A stretch of 64,000 nt of DNA from Nocardia sp. NBC_00403 (GTDB taxonomy: Bacteria; Actinomycetota; Actinomycetes; Mycobacteriales; Mycobacteriaceae). Shown here in pieces: positions 10,086 to 20,636 of the stretch. The notes beneath the pieces were generated by a model. The model searched no databases. It was given only the letters and a program-made list of their open reading frames with translations, and had not been told where the DNA came from. The number at the start of each line of letters is the position of its first letter. Positions within the stretch are counted from its first letter, which is position 1. The translations under genes and the position numbers were made by a program. The stretch spans positions 6,696,001 to 6,760,000 of the forward strand of contig NZ_CP107939.1 in NCBI RefSeq assembly GCF_036046055.1, written 5' to 3'.

Positions 10086-10411
10086 ACCGCGCCTCCGATC
10101 TGGTTGCCGAGCGACGCCATCGAGCCCGCGTTGCCGAGATCGGTGCTGTTGATGGTGGCAACCGTGCTGAAGGTGGCCTCCGACAACTTGGCGTACTTCC
10201 CCGAGAGATCATTGATATCCCTGGCCTGCAACACCTGCGCGGCGGCGAACGCCACCAGATAGTCGGCGCCGATCAATCCGAAGACCGGCGTCATCGCGAC
10301 GACATTGCCGACCGCGTCTAAATTGCCCGCCCCCGCGATCTCACCGGCGATCCCGGCATTCGTCGCGGCGAATGCCGCAACCCCTTCGGTATCCATCGAG
10401 AAATCACTCAT
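10082..10411 (-). CDS. EspC/DUF2580-like type VII secretion target
   Basis: A 109-residue all-helical small protein (start ATG 10411, MSDFSMDTEG, preceded by GGGGGG). It resembles the WXG100-related EspC/DUF2580 group: short, without signal peptide, with two amphipathic helices separated by a turn. It contains no obvious WXG, so the family call is by size, helical pattern and operon structure. It is the first gene of a two-gene operon with the large partner, overlapping by ATGA. It is divergent from the dehydrogenase gene, separated by 220 bases that contain a KstR-type box lying close to the other gene. Confidence 0.6.
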   Translation of the reverse strand: MSDFSMDTEGVAAFAATNAGIAGEIAGAGNLDAVGNVVAMTPVFGLIGADYLVAFAAAQVLQARDINDLSGKYAKLSEATFSTVATINSTDLGNAGSMASLGNQIGGAV

Positions 10412-10603
10412 CGAGCTGCCCCCCAATCATCGTGAACATCAGTTTCGTGCACTTGGCTCGGTCGTACGTCAACTCCCTGCCCGAGCGACAACGCCGCCAC
10501 GGATGGGCCCAATATAGCGGACCCTACCGGCAAGTTTCGAGCCCAACAGGCCCCCGGAAACGAACCGATCGCCGCCGAGAAGGAACTGGAACGTGTTGCA
10601 AAT

Positions 10604-10617
10604 TAGAACAAGTTCTA
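10604..10617. promoter_or_regulatory. KstR-type operator
   Basis: TAGAACAAGTTCTA is a perfect dyad with a two-base spacer and fits the published KstR consensus TnnAACnnGTTnnA at every fixed position. It ends 13 bases before the start codon of the downstream dehydrogenase, where a repressor would block transcription. KstR is the TetR-family repressor of sterol catabolism in mycobacteria and rhodococci. Confidence 0.75.
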
Positions 10618-10630
10618 TATTCTCGGTGCC

Positions 10631-11635
10631 ATGAAGGTCGCAGTGACCGGCGCAGCCGGCTACCTTGGCACGAACCTGCTCAGCCTGCTCGTCGGGCGCG
10701 GGCACGAAGTCGTCGCCATCGACCGCGTGGTCCCCGAGGGCCCCGCGGATCCCCGCGTCACCTGGATGTCGGGCAACGTGCTGGATCCGGAGTCGATGCA
10801 CACCGTGCTCGCAGGCGCGGAGATCGTGTACCACCTGGTCGCCGTGATCACCCTGGCCGAGAAGAACGACCTGGCATGGAAGGTGAACACCGAGGGTGTC
10901 CGCGTGGTCGCCGAGGCCGCGCTCGACCTCGGCGTGCGCCGGATGGTGCATGCCAGCTCCATCCACGCCTTCAACCAGTACAGCTGCGGCGGCCGCATCG
11001 ACGAGGGCTCACCGCGCTCCACCGCGGACAGCCTGCCCGTCTACGACCGCTCCAAATGGGCGGGCGAGGTCGAACTGCGCAAGGTGATCGACAAGGGCCT
11101 CGACGCGGTGATCTGCAATCCCACCGGCGTGTTCGGCCCGGTAGACCACAGCACCCCGCTCTCGCGCATCAATCGCACCCTCAAGGACGCCGCGCGCGGC
11201 CGGGTGCCCGCGATGATCGGCGGCAGCTTCGACCTCGTCGACGTACGCGACGTGGCACAGGGCCTGATCCTTGCCTCGGAGCGCGGGCGCACCGGCGAGA
11301 ACTACCTGCTCGGCGGATCGATGATCTCGATGCTCGACCTGTGTCGCCTCGCGGCAGGCCACGGCGGCAAAAAGGGCCCGAAATTCACCATCTCGCCCCG
11401 CCTCGTCGGCGGCCTCATTCCGGTGCTGGAGCCGATCGGCAAGATGCTCGGCACCGACATCATGTCGCGCGCCGCACTCGGCGCACTGCTCTCGGCGCCC
11501 ATCGTCGACCACGACAAAGCGACGCGGGAAATCGACTACCAACCGCGCCCCATCGACGAAACCGTGCGCGATCTGGTGACCTTCTTCGCCGCTCCGGCCC
11601 AGCTGACGCCGCCCAACACCAGGCAGATCGCTTGA
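10631..11635 (+). CDS. NAD(P)-dependent epimerase/dehydratase (extended SDR), probable KstR-regulated
   Basis: A 334-residue extended short-chain dehydrogenase. The nucleotide-binding motif TGAAGYLG is at residues 6-13 and the catalytic Tyr138/Lys142 pair lies in YDRSK, with Ser at 109-110. Extended SDRs of this kind include 3-beta-hydroxysteroid dehydrogenases and sugar or isoprenoid-modifying enzymes. The perfect KstR-type operator next to the start suggests a sterol or steroid substrate, which is inference. Start ATG 10631 lies close behind the operator, so the transcript leader is probably very short; no strong ribosome site is seen. Confidence 0.85.
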   Translation: MKVAVTGAAGYLGTNLLSLLVGRGHEVVAIDRVVPEGPADPRVTWMSGNVLDPESMHTVLAGAEIVYHLVAVITLAEKNDLAWKVNTEGVRVVAEAALDLGVRRMVHASSIHAFNQYSCGGRIDEGSPRSTADSLPVYDRSKWAGEVELRKVIDKGLDAVICNPTGVFGPVDHSTPLSRINRTLKDAARGRVPAMIGGSFDLVDVRDVAQGLILASERGRTGENYLLGGSMISMLDLCRLAAGHGGKKGPKFTISPRLVGGLIPVLEPIGKMLGTDIMSRAALGALLSAPIVDHDKATREIDYQPRPIDETVRDLVTFFAAPAQLTPPNTRQIA

Positions 11636-11656
11636 CCCTCGTCGCTTGACATGCAT

Positions 11657-11672
11657 TAGAACGCATGTTCGA
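11657..11672. promoter_or_regulatory. LexA/SOS box
   Basis: TAGAACGCATGTTCGA matches the mycobacterial LexA consensus TCGAAC-N4-GTTCGA at all fixed positions but one. It lies eight bases upstream of the radical-SAM gene. The M. tuberculosis homologue Rv2578c is, to my knowledge, among the LexA-associated genes, which supports the call. Confidence 0.8.
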
Positions 11673-11680
11673 CTGAAGGG

Positions 11681-12697
11681 GTGCGGTGGCAAAGCCAAAC
11701 CCTGGACGCCGACGACGGCGCCTTGCCCGGTCTGGACCGGGCCGACTTCGTGCGCACCGTGCAAACACCGGAATTCGACGGCATCACCTTTCACGAGGTG
11801 CTGTGCAAAAGCGCACTGAACAAGATGCCAGAGGGTGCGAACCTACCGTTCCATTGGACGATCAATCCGATGCGCGGCTGCTCGCACGCCTGCCGCTATT
11901 GCTTCGCACGCGGCACGCACGAGTATCTGGAGCTGGACGCGGGCCGCGATTTCGATTCGCAGATCGTGGTGAAGACCAATATCGCCGCGGTGCTGCGCAA
12001 GGAACTCGGTAGACGGTCCTGGCATCAGGAACCGGTCGCGCTCGGCACCAATACCGATCCTTATCAACGCGCCGAGGGCCGATATCGATTGATGCCGGGA
12101 ATCATTCGCGCACTCACCGATTCCGGCACGCCGTTCTCCATTCTGACCAAAGGCACCCTGCTGCGCCGCGATCTGCCGCTGCTGACACTGGCGGCGCGCC
12201 AGGTTCGGGTGAGTGTGGCGGTGTCCGTCGCGATCCTCGACCTCGATCTGCACCACAGTCTCGAGACGGGCACGCCGTCACCGACGGCGCGCCTGGACCT
12301 GGTGCGTGCACTGGCCGACGCCGGATTCGACGTGAATGTCATGGTGGCGCCGGTGATTCCCTACCTCACCGACAGCAAAGCCCACCTCGACGAGCTGTTC
12401 GGCGAGATCGCCGCAGCGGGAGCCGCTTCGGCCATCGCGTTCCCGATGCACCTGCGCGGCAGCACCCGCGGCTGGTTCCTCGGCTGGCTGGCCGAAGCCC
12501 ACCCAGCGCTGCTGCGCCGCTACCGGCAGCTGTACGGCCGCGGCGCCTATGTCACGCCCGAGTACTCGACCTGGCTGCGCGAACGCACCCGGCCGCTGCT
12601 GCAACAGCACGGCCTGACCCGCGAGCAACCTCCGCAACCGCAGGCGCCGCCACAGCGCCCGCCCACGACCGACGAACAACTGTCCCTGTTCGCCTGA
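11681..12697 (+). CDS. Radical SAM protein, Rv2578c family
   Basis: A 338-residue radical-SAM enzyme. The [4Fe-4S]-binding CxxxCxxC is CSHACRYC at residues 67-74, preceded by HWTINPMRGC, a block typical of the Rv2578c and spore-photoproduct-lyase-like group. The C-terminal 35 residues are a Pro/Gln-rich tail. Some homologues carry an intein in this gene; the reading frame here is short and uninterrupted, so no intein is present. Start GTG at 11681 follows GAAGGG closely. The upstream SOS box suggests induction by DNA damage, consistent with a role in nucleic-acid repair or modification, but the reaction is not established. Confidence 0.87.
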   Translation: MRWQSQTLDADDGALPGLDRADFVRTVQTPEFDGITFHEVLCKSALNKMPEGANLPFHWTINPMRGCSHACRYCFARGTHEYLELDAGRDFDSQIVVKTNIAAVLRKELGRRSWHQEPVALGTNTDPYQRAEGRYRLMPGIIRALTDSGTPFSILTKGTLLRRDLPLLTLAARQVRVSVAVSVAILDLDLHHSLETGTPSPTARLDLVRALADAGFDVNVMVAPVIPYLTDSKAHLDELFGEIAAAGAASAIAFPMHLRGSTRGWFLGWLAEAHPALLRRYRQLYGRGAYVTPEYSTWLRERTRPLLQQHGLTREQPPQPQAPPQRPPTTDEQLSLFA

Positions 12698-12839
12698 GCG
12701 CCATTTCCCTCGAGCACCTGCTCACCATGGTCGCACCGAACAATTCCTATCGGACCGCGCGCTTCACGTTCAATCGCCTGCGCGGCGGAGTAGGTTGGCC
12801 ATTGGCACCCTCTCACCGACGAGGAAGTGAAGCAGGCAT

Positions 12840-14777
12840 ATGGTTTCGCACCAAAATGATGTCGGCACAGCGAAATTGGAAAAGGTCGTAATTCGGTTCG
12901 CCGGGGACTCCGGGGACGGAATGCAGCTCACGGGTGACCGTTTCACGCACGAAGCGGCCGCATTCGGCAACGACCTCGCCACCCAGCCCAACTTTCCCGC
13001 GGAAATTCGCGCGCCACAGGGCACGCTACCGGGCGTTTCGTCCTTCCAGATCCAGATCGCCGACTACGACATCCTCACCGCGGGCGACCAGCCCGACGTG
13101 CTGGTGGCGATGAACCCGGCGGCCCTGAAGGCCAATGTAGAGGACCTGCCGCGCGGCGCCACCGTCATTGTGAACACCGACGAGTTCACCAAACGCACCC
13201 TGGCCAAGGTCGGCTACGCCACCGACCCCCTCGATGACGACTCCCTGTCGGATTTCGTGGTGCACCGGGTTCCGATGACCTCGCTGACCCTGGGCGCCAC
13301 CGAGCCCACCGGCGTCGGCAAGAAAGACGGCCAGCGCGCGAAGAACATGTTCGCGCTCGGGCTGATCTCATGGATGTACGGCCGCCCGATCGACGGCACC
13401 GAGCAGTTCGTCCAGGAGAAGTTCGCCGCCACACCCGATATCGCCGAGGCGAACCTGCTCGCACTGCGCGCCGGCTGGAACTACGGCGAGACCACCGAGG
13501 CCTTCGCCACCACCTACGAGGTCGCCCCCGCGGCGCTGCCGCCGGGCACCTATCGGCAGATCACCGGCAACACCGCACTCGCGTACGGACTGGTGACCGC
13601 CGGACAGCTGGCCGGCCTGCCCGTCTTCCTCGGCACCTACCCGATCACGCCCGCCTCGGACATCCTGCACGAGCTGAGCAAACACAAGAACTTCGACGTC
13701 ACCACCTTCCAGGCCGAGGACGAGATCGCCGGTATCGGTGCCGCGCTCGGTGCCGCGCTCGGCGGCGCGCTCGGGGTCACCAGCACCTCTGGCCCTGGAT
13801 TGGCGCTCAAGAGCGAAACCATCGGACTCGCGGTGATGACGGAACTGCCGCTGGTGGTCATCGATGTGCAACGCGGCGGCCCGTCCACCGGGCTGCCGAC
13901 CAAGACCGAACAGGCCGACCTCCTGCAGGCGCTCTACGGCCGCAATGGTGAATCCCCCGTCGCGGTGCTCGCGCCCCGCTCCCCCGCCGACTGTTTCGCG
14001 ACCGCCGTAGAAGCCGCACGGATCGCGCTCACCTACCGCACCCCGGTGCTGCTGCTCTCCGACGGCGCCATCGCCAATGGCTCCGAACCGTGGTCGATTC
14101 CGAACGTGTCCGAGCTGCCGCCGATCGATCCGGCGTTCGAGCCGGATGCGGACGAGGAGGGCGGCTTCCAGCCTTACGCCCGCGACCCCGACACCCTCGC
14201 TCGCCCGCTTGCCGTACCGGGCACCAAGGGTCGCGCTCACCGAATCGGCGGACTCGAAAAGGCCGACGGCAGCGGCAATATCTCCTACGAGCCGGCCAAC
14301 CACGAGCTGATGGTGCGCCTGCGCCAGGCCAAGATCGATGCGATCGCCGTTCCTGATGTCGAGGTCGACGATCCCGACGAGCGCGCCGAACTGCTGCTGC
14401 TCGGCTGGGGCAGTTCGTTCGGGCCGATCGGTGAGGCGTGTCGCCGGGCCCGCCGTCGCGGCGTCCCGGTCGCACAGGCGCACCTGCGCCATCTGAATCC
14501 GTTGCCCGCCAACCTCGGTGCCGTGCTGCGCCGCTATCGCACCGTCGTCACGCCGGAGATGAACGGCGGCCAGCTGGCGATGCTGCTGCGCGCGAAATAT
14601 CTGGTGGACGTGCAGCCCTGGACCAAGATCGCGGGCACCGCGTTCGCCGCCCAGGAGCTCGTCGGGGTGATCGATGCCGCGCTGGACGGCTCGATCGAGG
14701 AGATGGAAAACGACAAGGCCTTCGCCGCGCGAGCGGGGGCCACCTACCGCGCCACTAGCATCGGGGGCAACGAATGA
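12840..14777 (+). CDS. korA: 2-oxoacid:ferredoxin oxidoreductase subunit alpha
   Basis: A 645-residue fused gamma-alpha subunit of the CoA-dependent 2-oxoglutarate (or related 2-oxoacid) ferredoxin oxidoreductase. Residues about 18-200 are the gamma-type domain (FAGDSGDGMQLTGDRF) and residues about 235 onward the pyrimidine-binding alpha-type domain (GTYPITPASDILHEL, then FQAEDEIAGIGAALGA). Start ATG 12840 has a GAGGAAG ribosome site. The stop overlaps the start of the beta subunit by four bases (ATGA), ensuring stoichiometric synthesis. The enzyme provides an alternative, ferredoxin-linked route through the TCA cycle in mycobacteria and relatives. Confidence 0.93.
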   Translation: MVSHQNDVGTAKLEKVVIRFAGDSGDGMQLTGDRFTHEAAAFGNDLATQPNFPAEIRAPQGTLPGVSSFQIQIADYDILTAGDQPDVLVAMNPAALKANVEDLPRGATVIVNTDEFTKRTLAKVGYATDPLDDDSLSDFVVHRVPMTSLTLGATEPTGVGKKDGQRAKNMFALGLISWMYGRPIDGTEQFVQEKFAATPDIAEANLLALRAGWNYGETTEAFATTYEVAPAALPPGTYRQITGNTALAYGLVTAGQLAGLPVFLGTYPITPASDILHELSKHKNFDVTTFQAEDEIAGIGAALGAALGGALGVTSTSGPGLALKSETIGLAVMTELPLVVIDVQRGGPSTGLPTKTEQADLLQALYGRNGESPVAVLAPRSPADCFATAVEAARIALTYRTPVLLLSDGAIANGSEPWSIPNVSELPPIDPAFEPDADEEGGFQPYARDPDTLARPLAVPGTKGRAHRIGGLEKADGSGNISYEPANHELMVRLRQAKIDAIAVPDVEVDDPDERAELLLLGWGSSFGPIGEACRRARRRGVPVAQAHLRHLNPLPANLGAVLRRYRTVVTPEMNGGQLAMLLRAKYLVDVQPWTKIAGTAFAAQELVGVIDAALDGSIEEMENDKAFAARAGATYRATSIGGNE

Positions 14778-15856
14778 CCATCCTGGAAACCTCGCTTGTC
14801 GGAACAGATCTGGGCCTGACCGGGCGGTCCGGCGTGCCGGCCGCCGACGGTCCGCAGAAGGTGAAGGAATTCACCTCCGATCAGGAGGTCCGCTGGTGCC
14901 CCGGCTGCGGCGACTACGTGATCCTGGCGACCGTGCGCAGTTTCCTGGCCGAACTCGGGTTACGCAGGGAGAACCTGATGTTCGTTTCCGGGATCGGCTG
15001 CTCCAGTCGCTTCCCGTACTACCTGGAGGCCTACGGCATCCACTCCATCCACGGCCGCGCACCCGCCATCGCCACCGGTCTCGCGGTGACACGCCCTGAT
15101 CTCTCGGTGTGGGTGGTCACCGGTGACGGCGACGCGCTGTCCATCGGCGGCAACCACCTCATCCACGCGCTGCGACGCAACGTGAACATGACGATCCTGC
15201 TGTTCAACAATCGGATATACGGCCTCACCAAGGGCCAGTACTCGCCGACCTCGGAACCGGGCAAGATCACCAAATCCACCCCCATGGGGTCGGTGGACCA
15301 CCCGTTCAACACACTGTCGGTCGCGCTCGGTGCCGAGGCCGGATTCGCCGCGCGCGCATTGGATTCCGACCGCCCCGGCCTCACCGAGGTATTGCGTGCC
15401 GCCGCCGATCATCGTGGCACCTCGTTCGTCGAAATCCTGCAGGACTGCCCCATTTTCAACGATGGTTCCTTCGATGTGCTGCGCCGCGGCGACGCCGAAT
15501 CCCGGCTGATCCCGCTCCGGCACGGCGAGCCGATCCGCTTCGGCGCCGATGGCGAATTCGCGGTGGTGCGCAACGGTTTCGCCCTCGAAGTGGCCCGCAC
15601 CGACGCCGTCGCGGCGTCCGACATCGTCGTGCACGATGCCTACACCGACAACCCCGAATACGCCTACGCCCTCTCCCGCCTCTCCGACCAGGACCTCGGC
15701 CACGTGGTCACCGGCATCTTCCGCGCCGTCACCCGTCCCACCTACGACGACGGCGTCCGCGCCCAGGCCGCGATGGCCCGCGAACGTAAACCGTTAGATC
15801 AGGATTCGCTGCAATCGCTACTCAACGGCTCCGAAACTTGGACCATCGGCGAGTAG
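14774..15856 (+). CDS. korB: 2-oxoacid:ferredoxin oxidoreductase subunit beta
   Basis: A 360-residue thiamine-diphosphate-binding beta subunit. The cluster-related CPGCGDYVIL begins at about residue 42, the TPP/Mg motif is GDGDALSIGGNH, and IYGLTKGQYSPTS follows, all typical of KorB. It forms the catalytic complex with the preceding alpha subunit, to which it is translationally coupled. It is convergent with malate dehydrogenase, only 19 bases away. Two TCA-cycle enzymes therefore lie tail to tail. Confidence 0.94.
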   Translation: MTILETSLVGTDLGLTGRSGVPAADGPQKVKEFTSDQEVRWCPGCGDYVILATVRSFLAELGLRRENLMFVSGIGCSSRFPYYLEAYGIHSIHGRAPAIATGLAVTRPDLSVWVVTGDGDALSIGGNHLIHALRRNVNMTILLFNNRIYGLTKGQYSPTSEPGKITKSTPMGSVDHPFNTLSVALGAEAGFAARALDSDRPGLTEVLRAAADHRGTSFVEILQDCPIFNDGSFDVLRRGDAESRLIPLRHGEPIRFGADGEFAVVRNGFALEVARTDAVAASDIVVHDAYTDNPEYAYALSRLSDQDLGHVVTGIFRAVTRPTYDDGVRAQAAMARERKPLDQDSLQSLLNGSETWTIGE

Positions 15857-15875
15857 CGGACCAGCTCGGCAGGCG

Positions 15876-16913
<1,038 letters not shown>

Positions 16914-17063
16914 CTATCGAGTCTCACCGCTCCCGAGCCCCGGTGGTGAGCTACCAGACAGTTGCCCTACCGAAGCTCTGGGCATCCACGCGTGGTTCAC
17001 CCTCGGCAATTCTCACCGTGTTCGGGCGAGCGACGCCCCGGACTTCGCGGGAGCCGGCACAGG

Positions 17064-17720
17064 TCAGCACAACGCCGCGACCTCGCCGTCGGTCAGCACA
17101 ATCGGCGACACATAGTCCTTCTCCCGCGCCATCTGCACGGCCCGATACAGCGGCCGCTCCTCGAGCCCCGCGTCGCGCGCCTCGGCGCGGAGCTGGTGGA
17201 CCAGCATCGACGAAACCGCAACGGCCGCAGCCAATGGGCACGAGGCAAGAGCGTCGGCCAGTTTGCGGAGGCCGATCAGGTGTAGTTCGCGGCCACTGCC
17301 CGTGTCGGTGTACATCGCCAGCGGAATGATCTGGGTGTCGGCTCCCGCAGTCACCCGCAGCACGATGCGACTGAGCCGGGCCGGAAAGACGAGAATCTCG
17401 ACACCGGTCGCGGCCGCGATGTCGACGCGCCGCGCACCGAACAATCGCCGCGCGTGAATCGTGGTCCCGGCCAGCCACATTCGCCGCCGCCGCAACGCCA
17501 TCGCATACCCGACGGTGGGCGCGCCGACGACAAAGCCGATCAGCACCGCGATCGGCCAGCTCACCAGCAATGCCGCCAACAGTGCGGCGCCGACTCCGAC
17601 CCCCACTGCGGCGAGTGCGAGTCGCCGCAGCATGGGGGCATACGTCTCCGGCGCGACCAGGTCGAGTCCGACCGGTGAAACAGGCTGAGAATCCCCGGGA
17701 TTCGACGGTTCTACAGTCAC
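17064..17720 (-). CDS. Two-helix membrane protein of unknown function
   Basis: A 218-residue protein, start GTG 17720. A polar N-terminus of about 30 residues is followed by a helical hairpin at about residues 32-72 and a C-terminal cytoplasmic-type domain of about 145 residues with a beta-rich, PH-like feel (TTIHARRLFGARRVDIAAATGVEI). No family was recognised. It sits 42 bases downstream of hisS on the same strand, so the two may be co-transcribed, and about 190 bases upstream of mdh. Confidence 0.65.
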   Translation of the reverse strand: MTVEPSNPGDSQPVSPVGLDLVAPETYAPMLRRLALAAVGVGVGAALLAALLVSWPIAVLIGFVVGAPTVGYAMALRRRRMWLAGTTIHARRLFGARRVDIAAATGVEILVFPARLSRIVLRVTAGADTQIIPLAMYTDTGSGRELHLIGLRKLADALASCPLAAAVAVSSMLVHQLRAEARDAGLEERPLYRAVQMAREKDYVSPIVLTDGEVAALC

Positions 17721-17762
17721 GGCAACACATTCGTACGGGTGGCGGTGTACCCGGGCACCGTA

Positions 17763-19040
17763 CTACTCGGAGCGGGTGAGCACGGCCACGACGGCGGTAA
17801 CCGTCTCGTCCAATGGGATCTGACGTTGATCACCGGTCGCCATGTCCTTCATGCCGATCGTCCCTTCGGCCAGGTCACGGTCGCCGAGAACCAGGGTGAG
17901 CTTCGCACCGGACTTGTCGGCCGCCTTCATCGCGCCCTTCACACCACGCCCGCCGTAGGCCAGATCCACCCGGACGCCCGCGGCGCGCAACTGCGCGGAC
18001 AGCACCACGAGGCGCTGTTTGGCGGCGTCACCCAGCGGCACCCCGAAGACCTCACAGCGCGCCGGATCACCCACCGACTTGCCCTCCGCGGCCAGCGCGA
18101 GCACGGTGCGGTCGACTCCGAGACCGAAGCCGATGCCGGACAGCGGTTGACCACCGAGTTCGGCCATCAGGCCGTCGTAGCGACCACCGCCGCCGATGCC
18201 GGACTGCGCGCCGAGACCGTCGTGCACGAATTCGAAGGTCGTCTTCGTGTAGTAGTCCAGGCCGCGGACCATGCGCGGATTCACCACGTACGGCACACCG
18301 AGCGCGTCGAGGTAGCCGAGCACCTGCTCGAAGTGCGTCTTCGCCGATTCCGACAGGTGATCGATCATCAGCGGCGCGTTCGCGGTGAGCTCCCGCACCT
18401 CGGGGCGCTTGTCGTCTAGCACGCGCAGCGGGTTGATCTGCGCCCGCCGTTTGGTCTCCTCGTCGAGCGGGAGCTTCAACAAGAACTCCTGGAGCAGTTC
18501 CCGGTACTGCGGGCGGCAGGTCTCGTCGCCGAGCGAGGTGATCTCGAGCCGGAAGCCTGTCAAGCCGAGCGCGCGGAATCCGGCATCGGCGATCGCGATC
18601 ACCTCGGCGTCCAGCGCCGGATCGTCGACACCGATCGCCTCGACGCCGACCTGCTGTAGCTGCCGGTAGCGGCCCGCCTGCGGCCTCTCGTACCGGAAGA
18701 ACGGTCCCGCGTAGACCAGCTTCACCGGCAATTGGCCACGATCGAGGCTGTGCTCGATCACCGCGCGCATCACGCCGGCGGTGCCTTCGGGACGCAGCGT
18801 CACGCTGCGATCGCTGCGATCGGAGAAGGTGAACATTTCCTTGCTCACCACATCGGTCGACTCGCCGACACCGCGCGCGAACAGTTCGGTGTCTTCGAAG
18901 ACCGGCAGCTCTACATGCCCGTACCCGGCGAGGCGGGCGGCGCGAATGAGGCCATCGCGCACCGCGACGAACTCGGCCGAGCTGGGTGGCACGTAATCCG
19001 GTACCCCCTTCGGGGCGGAGAAGCTGCTGGTCTTGGTCAC
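17763..19040 (-). CDS. hisS: Histidyl-tRNA synthetase
   Basis: Class II synthetase charging tRNA-His. Start GTG at 19040 ([19 protein letters not shown]) gives 425 residues, the family's usual length; the frame remains open 78 codons upstream without similarity. Motif 2 reads [18 protein letters not shown], and the histidine-A loop [12 protein letters not shown] and the C-terminal anticodon domain are present. The position upstream of and divergent from ppiB is shared with mycobacteria, although the glyoxalase gene that lies between them there (Rv2581c) is absent. Confidence 0.96.
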   Translation of the reverse strand: MTKTSSFSAPKGVPDYVPPSSAEFVAVRDGLIRAARLAGYGHVELPVFEDTELFARGVGESTDVVSKEMFTFSDRSDRSVTLRPEGTAGVMRAVIEHSLDRGQLPVKLVYAGPFFRYERPQAGRYRQLQQVGVEAIGVDDPALDAEVIAIADAGFRALGLTGFRLEITSLGDETCRPQYRELLQEFLLKLPLDEETKRRAQINPLRVLDDKRPEVRELTANAPLMIDHLSESAKTHFEQVLGYLDALGVPYVVNPRMVRGLDYYTKTTFEFVHDGLGAQSGIGGGGRYDGLMAELGGQPLSGIGFGLGVDRTVLALAAEGKSVGDPARCEVFGVPLGDAAKQRLVVLSAQLRAAGVRVDLAYGGRGVKGAMKAADKSGAKLTLVLGDRDLAEGTIGMKDMATGDQRQIPLDETVTAVVAVLTRSE

Positions 19041-19395
19041 GATTGTCCAGTTTCCACCACCACCGCCCGTCAAGTCCAACCGGTTAGCCTTGCGCGCCCG
19101 CGGCATGATCAACTCCGGTCGCTTGCACCGGGCCTTATATTCTCGGCGGGCTTCGTCCGGCGTAGCAGAGCTATACACGCTGGGATGGCTCCGCCTTCGG
19201 CGAGACCGACGGAACGCTGGACAGCTGCGGCGCACTCTCGCGCATGACACTCCCATCGCACGCGGTCGCGCCAAAGCGCTTCGTGGCCGCCGGAATGCTG
19301 ACGGTATGGTGGCCGCATGAACACACGCATGCTGCGAAATCGCCGCATTTCGGGTGTTCTATTCCGGAAGTAACGGATACGGGAGGAACGTGGTA

Positions 19396-20283
19396 GTGCC
19401 GAGCAACGAACAGCGGCGAGCAGCGGCCAAACGCAAGCTGGAACGCCAGCTCGCCAACCGGGCCGATCGGGCGCGCAAGCGCAAGCAACTCGCGATCGCC
19501 GGGTCTGTGCTCGGCGTCGTCGTCGCGGTCGCGGCGGTCACCGGCGTCTATTTCCTGACCCGTGGCGACGACAGCGAGAACAACGCCGCGTCCGAGACCA
19601 AGGACGCCTCGCTCTCGGCTGCGGCGCCGCCTGCCGCGCAGGCCAAGCCCGCCTCGGTGAACTGCACCTACCGCGACGGCCAGCGGCCCGCGGACAAGCC
19701 GGTGAACAAGCCGCGCACCGAGGGCATCCTGACCGACGGCCCCAATGCCAAGTTGAGTGTCAGCATGGAAACCAGCCAGGGCCCCATCGGCCTCACGTTG
19801 AACAACGCCGAGTCACCCTGCACCGTGAACAGTTTCGCGAGCCTGGCGAGCCAGGGCTACTTCGACGGGTCCAGCTGCCACCGCATGACCGCGGGCGAGG
19901 GCCTGAAGGTGCTGCAGTGCGGTGACCCGACCGGCACCGGAATGGGTGGTCCCGGTTACGAATTCGCCAACGAATACCCGACCGATCAGTACGCGCCCGG
20001 CGATCCGGCCGCGGAATCGCAGCCGGTCGCCTACAAGCGCGGCGTGCTCGCGATGGCCAATGCGGGCCCCGGCCCCGATGGCGGCGGCACCAACGGCAGC
20101 CAGTTCTTCATCGTCTATGGCGATTCCGAATTGCCGCCGCAATACACCATTTTCGGCACTGTCGACCAGGACGGCCTCGCGACGCTGGACAAGATCGCCA
20201 AGGGTGGTCAGGACAACGCGAACGGCCCCGGCGACGGCAAGCCGAAGCTTCCCGTGACCATCTCCTCGATGCGCCTCGACTGA
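19396..20283 (+). CDS. ppiB: Membrane-anchored cyclophilin-type peptidyl-prolyl isomerase
   Basis: A 295-residue protein. The start is set at the GTG at 19396 (MPSNEQRRAAAKRKLERQL), because GGAGGA is eight bases upstream while an earlier in-frame GTG is too close to it. A basic coiled N-terminus is followed by a single transmembrane helix at about residues 32-53, a linker, and a cyclophilin domain (FASLASQGYFDGSSCHRM, then GTNGSQFFIVYGD). The domain should face outside the membrane and catalyse proline isomerisation in exported proteins. It corresponds to Rv2582, which borders relA in mycobacteria; here a secretion-like cluster intervenes. Confidence 0.93.
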   Translation: MPSNEQRRAAAKRKLERQLANRADRARKRKQLAIAGSVLGVVVAVAAVTGVYFLTRGDDSENNAASETKDASLSAAAPPAAQAKPASVNCTYRDGQRPADKPVNKPRTEGILTDGPNAKLSVSMETSQGPIGLTLNNAESPCTVNSFASLASQGYFDGSSCHRMTAGEGLKVLQCGDPTGTGMGGPGYEFANEYPTDQYAPGDPAAESQPVAYKRGVLAMANAGPGPDGGGTNGSQFFIVYGDSELPPQYTIFGTVDQDGLATLDKIAKGGQDNANGPGDGKPKLPVTISSMRLD

Positions 20284-20636
20284 GTCATCCGAACCGGCCA
20301 GGGTAGGCGACCCTAATCATCCGGTAAGGGTGAGCTAAAACAGAAGATCCTCCGGCGCTTTGCGCTACGTGCCGGAATTGTGCGATATATGCTGTTAAGC
20401 GGCACGCCCGTACGGTTGTGTCGAGCTTTCTCGGGTAATCTCGAAACAAGGAGTTCCCGTAGCGCAGTCACACCCTGAAACAGGATGATCCCCCTGGGGG
20501 AATGCCACGCCACGAGCACTCTTGGTGTCCGCGTTTGCAGGCGGGGCAGCGTCCGACGGACTACAGTTCGCGTGGCGGTGTCCGTGACGAAGCACCACAA
20601 CATCCATAGTGATCACTGCAGCATCGGGGAGCAGCC
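20284..20636. other. Intergenic region between ppiB and the coiled-coil gene
   Basis: About 350 bases with no supported gene and no tRNA gene. This is one border of the secretion-like cluster, so it was searched by eye for an integration site: no tRNA 3' end and no direct repeat shared with the far border was recognised. A short G/C palindrome (CCCCCTGGGGG near 20490) is the only notable structure. Confidence 0.45.

Noticed and set aside
19317..19373. 18-codon open frame just upstream of ppiB
   Set aside because: Weak ribosome site and no known leader-peptide regulation of ppiB; likely chance.
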